Assembly (NCBI RefSeq): GCF_050789285.1
Contig: NZ_JBOUVX010000003.1
Span: 1-64,000, forward strand
DNA from: CAVPWP01 sp050789285
GTDB taxonomy: Bacteria > Pseudomonadota > Alphaproteobacteria > Rhodobacterales > Rhodobacteraceae
Direction of reading: 5' to 3'
Length of the DNA stretch: 64,000 nucleotides
The notes below the pieces were generated by a model that was not told the origin of the DNA, searched no databases, and saw nothing but the letters and a program-made list of their open reading frames with translations. The position numbers and the translations under genes were made by a program. This document shows positions 21,344 through 30,069 of the stretch, piece by piece (position 1 is the stretch's first letter; each line of letters opens with the position of its first letter).

Positions 21344-22402
21344 TTAACCGGCGTCGGGGATCAGAAGCGAGGAATCGCCGTAGGAAAAGAAGCGATACTG
21401 CGCGGCGATGGCGTGGGCATAGATCCCGCGGATGCGCGCGACCCCCATCAGCGCCGAGACCAGCATCATCAGCGTCGACTTCGGCAGGTGGAAGTTCGTC
21501 ATCAGCCCGTCGGCGATGCGGAACCGGAACCCCGGCGTGATGAAGATGTCCGTGGGCCCTTCCCACGGCGCGAGCGTGCCGTCCGCGCGCACGGCGCTTT
21601 CGATCAGCCGCAGCGCGGTCGTGCCCACGGGAAGGATGCGCCCGCCGGCGGCCTTCGCGGCGTTGATCGCCGCCGCGGCCTCGGGCGTGATCTGGCCCCA
21701 TTCGGCGTGCATCCGGTGCTGGGTCACGTCGTCGACCTTGACCGGCAGGAAGGTGCCCGCGCCCACGTGCAGCGTGACATGGGTCATGCCGACCCCGCGC
21801 GCAGCCAGCGCGGCCAGAAGCGGCTGGTCGAAATGAAGCGAGGCCGTGGGCGCGGCCACCGCGCCCGCGCGGCGCGCCCAGACCGTCTGGTAGTCGGTCT
21901 TGTCACGCTCGTCCGCGGGGCGCTTGCCGGCGATGTAGGGCGGCAGGGGCATCGCGCCCGCTTCGGCCAGGGCCGCGTCGAAATCCTCGCCCCGCAGGTT
22001 GAAGGCCAGCACCCCTGCCCCGTCCTCGCGCGCCACCAGCGTGGCCGACAGCGCGTCGGAAAACCGCACCTCTTCGCCCTCGCGCAGCTTGCGCAGCGGC
22101 CGGATCAGCGCGCGCCAGTGGCCTTCGGGGGTGGGCTCCATCAGCGTGGCCTCGATCCGCGCCTCGGCCGGCCCCTCGGGGCCGGCGCGGCGGCGCGTGC
22201 CGAAAAGCCGTGCCGGGATCACCTTGGTGTCGTTCAGAACCAGGTGGTCGCCGGGCCGCAGGATCTGCGGCAGGTCGAAGACGTGGCGGTCCGCGATCGT
22301 GCCGCCTTCGGCATGCAGAAGCCGCGCGGACGAGCGCGGCTGCGCCGGGCGCGTGGCGATCAGACCTTCGGGAAGGTCGAAGTCGAAATCGGAAAGCTTC
22401 AT
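21344..22402 (-). CDS. queA: S-adenosylmethionine:tRNA ribosyltransferase-isomerase
   Basis: A 352-residue enzyme that adds the cyclopentenediol precursor (epoxyqueuosine) to preQ1 in tRNA. Hallmarks are MKLSDFDFDLPEGLIATRPA at the start, HLVLNDTKVIPARLFG, VTLHVGAGTFLPV and GLMTNFHLPKSTLMMLVSA. It starts 5 bp after the AsmA-like gene, probably in one operon. Tgt of the same pathway is encoded at 51101-52231. Confidence 0.95.
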   Translation of the reverse strand: MKLSDFDFDLPEGLIATRPAQPRSSARLLHAEGGTIADRHVFDLPQILRPGDHLVLNDTKVIPARLFGTRRRAGPEGPAEARIEATLMEPTPEGHWRALIRPLRKLREGEEVRFSDALSATLVAREDGAGVLAFNLRGEDFDAALAEAGAMPLPPYIAGKRPADERDKTDYQTVWARRAGAVAAPTASLHFDQPLLAALAARGVGMTHVTLHVGAGTFLPVKVDDVTQHRMHAEWGQITPEAAAAINAAKAAGGRILPVGTTALRLIESAVRADGTLAPWEGPTDIFITPGFRFRIADGLMTNFHLPKSTLMMLVSALMGVARIRGIYAHAIAAQYRFFSYGDSSLLIPDAG

Positions 22403-22407
22403 GGGCG

Positions 22408-25400
22408 CTACTGCGTTGACGAGACTTCGGGCGGGCGGCGGAAGACGTCGCGCAGCATCCCGGGAGCGAGGATGGACAGGGGATTGACCGTGATCGTCGG
22501 CGCGGCGGCGGGACCGGCCATGCGGAAGCTCACGCCGAAGACGCCTTCGCCGCGGCGCGTGAACAGCGATCCGATACCGTTGATGACGTAAATCGGTGAC
22601 ACGACGCCCTGCAGGTCCATACGTTTGCCGCGCAGGTCATAAAGCCCGTCCAGCGAGATGCCAAGCGACCCGCCGACCGCCGCGGCCTCGTCGATCCTGA
22701 GAAGGCCGTTTCCGATGCGGAAGCGCGCGTCGAGGGTGTCGAAATGGATGCCCTGGGTCTCGAGGTCCTCGATCAGGCCGACGACGCTGATCGAATCGAG
22801 AAGCTTGGCCGCCGTGGGCACGTCGCGCAGGACGGTGTCGGTCAGCGAAAGCTGCCCCCGCTGCGCGCCGTTCGCGCCGTCGGGAACCAGGGTCAGGGAC
22901 AGCCGCCCCCCGGCGGCCCCGGGCAGGATGCGCGCATCGCTCAGCACCGCGCCGCCGTCGTCGGACCGCGCACGGATCGCAAGGCCCCCCTCCTGCGGCA
23001 CCAGATCGCCGGAGATCTCGGCGCGGCCGTTCACCCGGGCGTCGAAGCGCCCCGCGCCGGCCGCGGGCAAGAGGGCGTTGAAGGGCCGCAGGCTGATCGC
23101 GTCCGAAAGCACCAGTTCCTGAAGCGCCAGCGACAGCGATGCGCGGCGCGGGGCGGCGCCCTGCGTCTGGGGCCGGGCCCGCAGGTCGATGCGCCCGCCC
23201 AGCACGGCGATCTCGGACCCCGTGCCGCGGGGCCGGATCGCGACCGGCGCGTCAAGCCAGCCGCCCAGACGCACGCGCGAGAAGTCGGCGCCGGCGAAGG
23301 CTCCGCCTTCGGCCAGCCGCACGCTGCCCTCGGCCTGTAGGCCCGGCGCCTCGAGGCTGAGCCGGTCGATGCGCGGGGCCGGGCCCAGCACGCCCGCGAT
23401 CTCGAGCGTGCCGGCTGTCGCGGCCGCCTTCGACCAGCCCACCCCGGGCAGGCCCATGGCCGCGCCCGACAGCGTCGAGGAAAGCGTGAATTCGGGCGGC
23501 GCGCCGCGCGCCAGCGCCAGCGACACCTGCCCCTCGGCCGCGCCCGACAGCGTCAGCCCGTCGATACGGATGTTCAGCGCGGCCAGGCTTTCGGCCGACA
23601 CCGGCAGCGTCGCCTCGACCCGGCTGCGGCCCGCGGCCTCTTTCTTCAGCGGCTGGGTCCACCGCCCGGTGACCGGCACCCCCGCGACCGTCAGCGCGCC
23701 CGACACCTCGAGCCGGTCGCGGGTGACCGAAAGCGCAAGGCTGTCGGCCGCAATCGGCGAGGGCGCCCCCTTCAGGCCGGCGAGGGTGACGCCGGACAGC
23801 GTTCCGGTCGTCTCGAAGTCGACGCTTTCCTTGGGGACGTTCTTCACGAGGTCGAAGGAAATGCGCGACAGCGCCACGCCGCGGGCGTCGATGACCGATG
23901 GATCGAACCCGGACTTGTCAAGGATTTCAAAGGGCTTGTTGTTCAGAAGTTCAAGTGCGGCGCGAACCGGACCTTCGGTGCGAAGGTCGATCTCGGCGCG
24001 ATCGGGCTTGCGCGTGACATCGCCGATCCGGAACACCGACCCGCCAAGCGCGATGCTGTCGCCGCCGGGCGCGGTCACGCGGCCCTCGTTCAGCACCATC
24101 GTATAGCTGCGGTCGGCGAAGACCGCCCGTCCCTGCCCGCCGGTGATCGGCGGAAAGAACCGCAGGAACCGCACCTCGGCACCGCGAAAATCGTAGCTGA
24201 CCGAAGCGCGCGGCGGTGCGCCGGGCTCAATCCGAAGCGCGCCGACGATGCCGGTGGCCTCGCCGCCCTGCACGTTCTCGACGATCCAGCGCCGCGTGTT
24301 CGGGATCGCCCCCAGCGGCCAGAGCGCCAGCACTTCGTCAGGGGTCAGCCGGTCGGCCGAGGCGTCAAGCGCGACGTGCCAGCCCTCGGGCGCGACCGCG
24401 ATCCGGCCACGGGCGCGCAGGTCCCGCCGCCCGGGTCCGGTGCCGCGGGTCAGCACGACCTGCCCGATCTCGACCTCGAAGGGATCAAGGCGCAGGTTGA
24501 CGTCGGCGGCGCCGCCGTCGAAGCGCACGGGCTCTTCCAGCAGGTCGCCACGCCGGATCTCGGCCCGGTCCAGCCGAAGCTGCCCCACAAGCCGCCGCGG
24601 CCAGCCGTCCTGCAGGTCGCGCAGGTAGGCGTAGCCCTCGCCGGCAAGCGTCAGGTCTTCGGAGGCGAGGCTGATCTCGCCGAAGTTGATGCGGCGTGCG
24701 ACGGGGTCGTAGGTGAGATAGGCGCGCCCGCCCGACAGCGCGAAGGCGGCGTTGTCGGCCGGCTGGATCGCCCCGGCCCCGATCTCGAGCGCGGCGGCGA
24801 ACTGACCCAGGCGGCCGTCCTCGTCGAAGGTCGCGCGCAGCGATCCGTCGATCGGGGCCGCGACCAGGTGCAGAAAGCTCAGCGCGGGGGACTGAAGCGC
24901 GATGTCGCCAGCCGGCATGCCCTCGATCTGCGCGCCGATGCTGGCGCCGCCGCCGGGCTCGGCGCGGAACGACAGTTGCACATCGGCCAGATCCTCGGTC
25001 CCGTTGAAGAGCTCGGAAATCACCGTCACCGTGATCTCGCCATCGCCGCGGCGCAGCTCGATCGCGGCGTTCGAGGCCTGCCAGATCCGCCCGGTCCGCG
25101 CATCCTCGAGCGTGATCGTCAGGTCGCGCGCCTCGACCGTCTCGATCCCGGCAAGGGGGCCGGCGGCCAGCCCGGTCTCGATCGCGGCCAGAACGTCGCC
25201 CACCGACCCGGCCGGATTCTGCCCGCCGCCCGAGCCGCCAAAGGACAGCGCGAAGCGGCCGTCGACCGCCCGGCGCACGGTGATCTGCGCGCCCGACAGG
25301 CTGATGCCCGCCGGCAGGGTCCGTCCCGCGACCAGCGCGGCCGGCGACAGGCGCGCCCGCAGGTCGTTGAGCCGCGCCACCTCGGCCCCGCCGCCGTCGC

Positions 25401-25707
25401 GCAGGGTCAGGTCGCGCAGAAGCACGCTTGGCAGGCCGTCGCGACCGACCAGCAGTTCGACCCGGCCGATCTCGACCGATCCGGGCGCGATGCCCGCGCC
25501 AAGGCGCAGGGCCACCGCGTCGGCCACGCGGCCGGGCAAGGGAATCGGCCGCGCGGTCAGCGACAGGACGCCATAGACCAGAAACAGGAAGATCAGCAGG
25601 TTTGCGGCGAAGACCCAGACGCCAAGCCGCCCCCGCCGCCGCTCGACAGGCGGGGCGGATGCTGCGGAGGGGCGCTCTTGCGGCACTTCGGCCGGTGTTT
25701 CGGTCAT
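22408..25707 (-). CDS. AsmA-like/YhdP-family envelope protein (DUF3971)
   Basis: A 1,099-residue protein. Residues 30-50 (WVFAANLLIFLFLVYGVLS) are one membrane anchor, and nearly all the rest is beta-rich, repetitive periplasmic sequence. The DUF3971 and AsmA C-terminal features are suggested by the length, the SYDFRGAEVRFLRFFPPITGG region and the end GLYDLRGKRMDLQGVVSPIY. Family members are bridge-like proteins moving phospholipid to the outer membrane. The C-terminal LSILAPGMLRDVFRRPPEV is basic. It precedes queA by 5 bp. Confidence 0.78.
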   Translation of the reverse strand: MTETPAEVPQERPSAASAPPVERRRGRLGVWVFAANLLIFLFLVYGVLSLTARPIPLPGRVADAVALRLGAGIAPGSVEIGRVELLVGRDGLPSVLLRDLTLRDGGGAEVARLNDLRARLSPAALVAGRTLPAGISLSGAQITVRRAVDGRFALSFGGSGGGQNPAGSVGDVLAAIETGLAAGPLAGIETVEARDLTITLEDARTGRIWQASNAAIELRRGDGEITVTVISELFNGTEDLADVQLSFRAEPGGGASIGAQIEGMPAGDIALQSPALSFLHLVAAPIDGSLRATFDEDGRLGQFAAALEIGAGAIQPADNAAFALSGGRAYLTYDPVARRINFGEISLASEDLTLAGEGYAYLRDLQDGWPRRLVGQLRLDRAEIRRGDLLEEPVRFDGGAADVNLRLDPFEVEIGQVVLTRGTGPGRRDLRARGRIAVAPEGWHVALDASADRLTPDEVLALWPLGAIPNTRRWIVENVQGGEATGIVGALRIEPGAPPRASVSYDFRGAEVRFLRFFPPITGGQGRAVFADRSYTMVLNEGRVTAPGGDSIALGGSVFRIGDVTRKPDRAEIDLRTEGPVRAALELLNNKPFEILDKSGFDPSVIDARGVALSRISFDLVKNVPKESVDFETTGTLSGVTLAGLKGAPSPIAADSLALSVTRDRLEVSGALTVAGVPVTGRWTQPLKKEAAGRSRVEATLPVSAESLAALNIRIDGLTLSGAAEGQVSLALARGAPPEFTLSSTLSGAAMGLPGVGWSKAAATAGTLEIAGVLGPAPRIDRLSLEAPGLQAEGSVRLAEGGAFAGADFSRVRLGGWLDAPVAIRPRGTGSEIAVLGGRIDLRARPQTQGAAPRRASLSLALQELVLSDAISLRPFNALLPAAGAGRFDARVNGRAEISGDLVPQEGGLAIRARSDDGGAVLSDARILPGAAGGRLSLTLVPDGANGAQRGQLSLTDTVLRDVPTAAKLLDSISVVGLIEDLETQGIHFDTLDARFRIGNGLLRIDEAAAVGGSLGISLDGLYDLRGKRMDLQGVVSPIYVINGIGSLFTRRGEGVFGVSFRMAGPAAAPTITVNPLSILAPGMLRDVFRRPPEVSSTQ

Positions 25708-25799
25708 GCGGTCTTTCGCGTCGCGGGCGCCTTTATCTTCCCGCGATTTGCCCTAGAACGAAACAACAATCCTGACCACCGACAAGAGGACGAACCGCC

Positions 25800-26261
25800 A
25801 TGGCCACCGACGGCTCCGCCGCCCCCGACTTCACCCTGCCCCGCGACGGCGGCGGCGAGGTTTCGCTGTCCGATCTGCGCGGCAAGAAGGTCGTGCTTTA
25901 CTTCTATCCCAAGGACGACACCTCGGGCTGCACGAAGGAGGCGGTCGACTTCACCACGCACCTGGCCGCCTTCGAGGCCGCCGGCGCGGTGATCCTGGGC
26001 GTGTCGAAGGACAGTGTCGCCGCCCATGACAAGTTCCGCGCCAAGCATGGCCTTGGCGTGACGCTTCTGTCGGACGCCGACAGCGACGTCTGCGAACGCT
26101 ACGGAGTCTGGGCCGAGAAAAGCATGTACGGCAAGAAATACATGGGCATCGAACGCTCGACCTTCCTGATCGACGGGAACGGCACGCTTGCGCGCGCCTG
26201 GCGCAAGGTGAAGGTCCCCGGCCATGCCGAAGCGGTGCTCGAGGCCGTCAAGGCGCTCTGA
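25800..26261 (+). CDS. bcp: Peroxiredoxin, BCP/PrxQ type
   Basis: A 153-residue thiol peroxidase. The peroxidatic C44 lies in DDTSGCTKEAVDF. The usual resolving cysteine five residues on is absent (D49), and the only other cysteine is C98 in DSDVCERYGVW. It may act as a 1-Cys enzyme or use C98. YFYPKD and GIERSTFLID are family segments. AAGAGGACG lies upstream of ATG 25800. It is followed after 4 bp by a ferritin-like gene, suggesting a shared oxidative-stress setting. Confidence 0.92.
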   Translation: MATDGSAAPDFTLPRDGGGEVSLSDLRGKKVVLYFYPKDDTSGCTKEAVDFTTHLAAFEAAGAVILGVSKDSVAAHDKFRAKHGLGVTLLSDADSDVCERYGVWAEKSMYGKKYMGIERSTFLIDGNGTLARAWRKVKVPGHAEAVLEAVKAL

Positions 26262-26265
26262 GAGC

Positions 26266-27090
26266 ATGGCCGAGACGCCGGACCAGACGCTGGCCGGTCT
26301 TGCCGTCGAGGTGCTGACCACGGCGGATGGGCGCGCCAAGACCGCGCGCGCCCGACAGGCGGCCGTGCTGTGGCGGGACGCCCGTGCCGCGGGCGATCCG
26401 CTGCCGGTGGGGCGCGCCACGCCGCCGCTGCGCCCGGCCCGCCCCGACCGGCCCGAGCTTCTGTCGCCGCGCGACGTGCCGCGCCGGCGCCCGGGCACGC
26501 CCGAGGGGCGGATCGCGCTGCTGCATGCGGTGGCGCATATCGAACTCAACGCCGTCGACCTGCACTGGGACATCGTCGCGCGGTTCACCGACACGCCGAT
26601 GCCCATCGGATTCTACGACGACTGGGTCAAGGCCGCAGACGAGGAAGCCAAGCATTTCAACCTTGTCTGCGACTGTCTTGAGGCGATGGGCAGCCACTAT
26701 GGCGCCCTGCCCGCCCATGCCGGGATGTGGCGCGCCGCCGAGGACACGGCGGACGATCTGCCGGGGCGGCTTGCCGTGGTGCCCATGGTGCTCGAGGCGC
26801 GCGGCCTGGACGTGACGCCGGGCATGATCGAGGTCTTCCGCAAGTCCGATGACAGCGGCGCGGTCGCCGCGCTTGAAACCATCTATGCCGAAGAGGTGGG
26901 GCACGTCGCCTATGGCGCGAAATGGTTCCACTATCTGTGCGGACGCGCGGGCAGCGACCCCGAAGAGGTCTTTCAGACGCTGGTGCGCCGGTATTTCCAC
27001 GGCGCGCTGAAGCCCCCGTTCAACGAGGAAAAGCGCGCCGAAGCCGGGATTCCGCCGACCTACTACTGGCCTCTGGCCGAAGGGATCTGA
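26266..27090 (+). CDS. Ferritin-like DUF455 family protein
   Basis: A 274-residue helical protein. Metal-ligand-type helices carry HAVAHIELNAVDLHWDI, ADEEAKHFNLVCD, AEDTADDLPGRLAVV and IYAEEVGHVAYGAKWFH, the paired Glu/His pattern of ferritin-like di-iron proteins. DUF455 members are of uncertain function; relations to tRNA hydroxylase MiaE-like folds are discussed. The start is ATG 26266, 4 bp after bcp. The last residues (PPTYYWPLAEGI) are typical of the family. Confidence 0.82.
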   Translation: MAETPDQTLAGLAVEVLTTADGRAKTARARQAAVLWRDARAAGDPLPVGRATPPLRPARPDRPELLSPRDVPRRRPGTPEGRIALLHAVAHIELNAVDLHWDIVARFTDTPMPIGFYDDWVKAADEEAKHFNLVCDCLEAMGSHYGALPAHAGMWRAAEDTADDLPGRLAVVPMVLEARGLDVTPGMIEVFRKSDDSGAVAALETIYAEEVGHVAYGAKWFHYLCGRAGSDPEEVFQTLVRRYFHGALKPPFNEEKRAEAGIPPTYYWPLAEGI

Positions 27091-27113
27091 GGCCGGCCCG
27101 GATTCCCGGCGGG

Positions 27114-27165
27114 GGATCGGCCGGGCATCGGCGGGTGTCGGCAGAGATCGGCGGGAATCCGCCGA
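27114..27165. repeat. Phased TCGGC repeats ending in a hairpin
   Basis: TCGGC recurs at 27117, 27128, 27138 and 27148, so about once per helical turn. The last copy begins a perfect hairpin, TCGGCGG-GAAT-CCGCCGA (27148-27165). There is no T-tract. The region follows the DUF455 stop and may end its transcript. The rest of the gap to 27300 becomes A/T-richer near 27180-27240 and probably holds the promoter of the M23 gene. Confidence 0.4.
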
Positions 27166-27300
27166 AACCGCCAGGATTTCGGCAACAATTCCCAACTCTT
27201 GCCCAAAACCGTTGCTAGGCGTCCGGTCGGTGGCTAACACCATGCCCAAGCGCCGGTTGGGGAGCCGTGCGCGCATCCAGGGGCAGAACGGGACGGGACA

Positions 27301-28623
27301 TTGAGACGCTCGCTACGCACGAAGCTTGGCGCCGCGCTTGAGCGGCGGTTTCCGGAAAAACGGCTTTTCCTGAGATCGGACACGCAGACGCGGTTCGTCC
27401 GCCTCAGCCCGGCGACGCAGATTACGGCGATCCTGGGAAGCGCGCTGATCGTCGGCTGGGCGATCATGGCCTCGGCGATCATCCTGATGGACAGCCTTTC
27501 CGCGGGCAGCATCCGGGAACAGGCCGAACGCGAACAGCGGCTTTACGAAGAACGCCTGAACACCCTGTCGGAAGAGCGCGACAAGCGCCTTGCCGAAGCC
27601 GTGGCGGCGCAGGAGCGGTTCACCGTGGCGCTGGACCAGGTGTCCGAGATGCAGATGCGCCTGCTGGCCTCGGACGAGCGTCGGCGGGAATACGAAACCG
27701 GCATCGAGGCCATTCAGGCCACGCTGCGGCGCACGATCCAGGAACGCGACGAGGCCCGCGCCGAGGCCGAGCTTCTTCAGGCCCGCCTCGAGCAGAACGC
27801 AAGCGAGGACGAGCGCGAGCGGATTCGCGGCGCCGACGCGATGGGCGCGCTGGACCTTCTGGCGGATGCGCTGGAAGATACCGCCGAGCAGCGCGACGAG
27901 ATGCACGAATTCGCCCGCGCCGCGGCCGAGCAGGTCGAGACGATGGAATACGAGGCGCAGCTTGCGCAGGAACGCAACGAGCGCATCTTCAGCCAGATCG
28001 AAGAGGCGGTCGCCGTCTCGCTCGAGCCGCTCGACGACATGTTCTCGAGCGCGGGCCTGCCCACCGACAGAATCATCGGCCAGCTGCGCAGCGCCTATTC
28101 CGGCCAGGGTGGGCCGCTGACGCCGCTGACCTTCTCGACCAAGGGCGAGATGCCGCATCCCGACAGCCTGCGCGCCAACGAGGTGCTGGGCAAGCTTGAC
28201 GAACTCAATCTCTACCGGATCGCGGCGCAGAAGACGCCCTTCGCGGTGCCGGTGAAGTCGGCCTATCGCTTTACCAGCGGCTTCGGTCCGCGCTGGGGCC
28301 GGATGCACAACGGCACCGACTTCGCCTCGTCCTACGGCACGCCGATCTACGCCACCGCAGACGGCGTCGTGGTCCACGCCGGGTGGGAGGGCGGCTACGG
28401 CCGGCTGATCCGCATTCGCCACGAGTTCGGCATCGAAACCTACTATGCGCATCTGTCGAAAATCGGCGTCGAGGTCGGCCAAAGGGTCTCGCGCGGGGAC
28501 AGGATCGGTGATATGGGGAACTCTGGACGCTCAACCGGCACTCATCTCCACTATGAAGTGCGGCAAAGCGGCAAGCCCGTAAACCCGATGACCTATATCA
28601 AGGCAGCGCGAGATGTTTTCTAA
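27301..28623 (+). CDS. M23 peptidase with membrane anchor and coiled coil (LmdC-like)
   Basis: A 440-residue peptidoglycan endopeptidase. Residues 40-63 form a membrane segment (AILGSALIVGWAIMASAIIL). Residues 70-240 are a long charged coiled coil. A LytM/M23 domain follows with H336 and D340 in MHNGTDF and H415/H417 in THLHYEV, the full zinc set. The start is TTG 27301, with GGGACGGGAC upstream and no better in-frame start. It overlaps the bactofilin gene by 11 bp. This architecture and pairing match LmdC, the bactofilin-recruited M23 enzyme. Confidence 0.88.
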   Translation: MRRSLRTKLGAALERRFPEKRLFLRSDTQTRFVRLSPATQITAILGSALIVGWAIMASAIILMDSLSAGSIREQAEREQRLYEERLNTLSEERDKRLAEAVAAQERFTVALDQVSEMQMRLLASDERRREYETGIEAIQATLRRTIQERDEARAEAELLQARLEQNASEDERERIRGADAMGALDLLADALEDTAEQRDEMHEFARAAAEQVETMEYEAQLAQERNERIFSQIEEAVAVSLEPLDDMFSSAGLPTDRIIGQLRSAYSGQGGPLTPLTFSTKGEMPHPDSLRANEVLGKLDELNLYRIAAQKTPFAVPVKSAYRFTSGFGPRWGRMHNGTDFASSYGTPIYATADGVVVHAGWEGGYGRLIRIRHEFGIETYYAHLSKIGVEVGQRVSRGDRIGDMGNSGRSTGTHLHYEVRQSGKPVNPMTYIKAARDVF

Positions 28624-29143
28624 GAGCAAGATCAACGAGCCGGGCCCGAAGGCGCCCGAAGCGGACACCACGAAAGCAGCGGACATGAACCAGCCCAAGA
28701 CCACGACGGACTTCGCCCCGACCGCACCGAAAGCGAAGCCGCCGGCATCGGTCCTGTCGCCAGACCTGACCATCGTGGGCAACCTCAAGACCACCGGCGA
28801 CATCCAGATCGAAGGCACGGTCGAAGGCGATATCCGCGCCCATCTGCTGACCGTGGGCGAAGGCGCCACCGTCAAGGGCGAGATCGTGGCCGACGACGTG
28901 GTGATCAACGGCCGCATCGTGGGCCGCGTGCGCGGCCTGAAGGTGCGCCTGACGTCGACCGCGCGGGTCGAGGGCGACATCATCCACAAGACGATCGCGA
29001 TCGAATCCGGCGCCCATTTCGAAGGCTCGGTGCAGCGTCAGGAAGACCCGCTGACGAACTCCGGCTCGAAGCCGGTGCCGAAGCCTGCCAGCGCCACGAC
29101 CTCGGCCCCTGCTGCCAGCGCGGCGGCGAGCGGCGCGAACTGA
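28613..29143 (+). CDS. Bactofilin (polymer-forming cytoskeletal protein)
   Basis: A 176-residue protein. A disordered, charged N-terminus (1-40) precedes a right-handed beta-helix core of about 100 residues (SPDLTIVGNLKTTGDIQIEG, IRAHLLTVGEGATVKGEI, VRLTSTARVEGDIIHK), then an Ala/Ser-rich tail. Bactofilins self-polymerise at the membrane and position wall enzymes. The ATG lies inside the end of the M23 gene, so translation is coupled. A strong terminator follows at 29176. Confidence 0.93.
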   Translation: MFSKSKINEPGPKAPEADTTKAADMNQPKTTTDFAPTAPKAKPPASVLSPDLTIVGNLKTTGDIQIEGTVEGDIRAHLLTVGEGATVKGEIVADDVVINGRIVGRVRGLKVRLTSTARVEGDIIHKTIAIESGAHFEGSVQRQEDPLTNSGSKPVPKPASATTSAPAASAAASGAN

Positions 29144-29175
29144 CGCCAACCGAACGAACGTTCGACCTGATTTCG

Positions 29176-29204
29176 GGGCGTCGCGCACTGCGCGGCGCCC
29201 TTTT
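29176..29204 (+). terminator. Rho-independent terminator after bactofilin
   Basis: GGGCGTCGCGC-ACT-GCGCGGCGCCC has 11-bp arms with one T/G wobble and is followed directly by TTTT, 33 bp past the bactofilin stop. Confidence 0.8.
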
Positions 29205-29227
29205 CCATGGCCCCATGGGTCGGCGGG

Positions 29228-30004
29228 TCAGTCGGCGTCGGGCAGCACCCGGCGATAGATGTGCCAGGTCGCGTGGCCAAGGACCGGCAGGGCGACGAAA
29301 AGACCCAGGAACCAGGGCAACATGCCCAGGAACAGACATCCGGCGATCACCCCGGCCCAGACCAGCATCACGGCAAAGTTCTCCCGCACGGCCCGGATCG
29401 ATTGCAGCATCGCGGTGACGAAATCGACCTCGCGGTCCAGAAGCAGCGGCATCCCCACCACCGTGATGGCGAAAACGAAGAAGGCGGCCGCGCCGCCGAT
29501 CAGCACCTCGACCGCGATCATGCTCAGGCCGTTGGGCGTGAGCAGCACCTCGTAGGAGCTGGAAATGTTCGTCATGGTCGAAAGCCCCATGAACAGCGCG
29601 AAGATCATGTGGGCAAGAAAGCTCCAGAACAGGAAGACGATCACCAGGATCGCGCCCAGCCAGGGCAACTGGCGCTTGCGTTCCTGGGCGACGACGCCCA
29701 GCACCTCGGACCAGACCAGCGGCAGCCCGGCCTCGAGCCGGCGGCTGACCTCGTAAAGGCCCACGGCGGCGAAGGGCGCCACCAGCGGAAAGCCCAGCGA
29801 CAGCGCCAGCGACCAGACGAAGGTCGATGCGCCGACCCACCACAGCCCAAGGCCCACCAGGACGTAGAACCCCGAGAAGAAGATCCCGAAGGCCGGGGCG
29901 CGTCGGAAATCGGCGGCGCCACGGCGCAGCGCCAGCGACAGGTCGGCCAGGGAAATGCGCGCCACCTCGGGCAACGGCGACGCCTGCAGGGTTTCGTCGG
30001 CCAT
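29228..30004 (-). CDS. DUF2189 domain membrane protein
   Basis: A 258-residue protein with about six membrane segments. The early block ISLADLSLALRRGAADFRRA and FGIFFSGFYVLVGLGLWW are typical of DUF2189 proteins, which are often mislabelled as cytochrome oxidase subunits. The function is unknown. ATG 30004 with GGAGGG four bases upstream was chosen over an earlier in-frame ATG. It is convergent with bactofilin and separated from it by the terminator. Confidence 0.82.
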   Translation of the reverse strand: MADETLQASPLPEVARISLADLSLALRRGAADFRRAPAFGIFFSGFYVLVGLGLWWVGASTFVWSLALSLGFPLVAPFAAVGLYEVSRRLEAGLPLVWSEVLGVVAQERKRQLPWLGAILVIVFLFWSFLAHMIFALFMGLSTMTNISSSYEVLLTPNGLSMIAVEVLIGGAAAFFVFAITVVGMPLLLDREVDFVTAMLQSIRAVRENFAVMLVWAGVIAGCLFLGMLPWFLGLFVALPVLGHATWHIYRRVLPDAD

Positions 30005-30069
30005 GATCCCTCCCATGCCCGGCATATCCCGGGTCTTGCATGGATCATGGGGCCGTCAGTGGCGGCGCG

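Noticed and set aside
22408..25707. Idea that the 1,099-residue gene is a fusion or broken gene
   Set aside because: The frame is continuous, begins with one membrane anchor and keeps the same beta-rich character throughout, as expected for AsmA-like bridge proteins.
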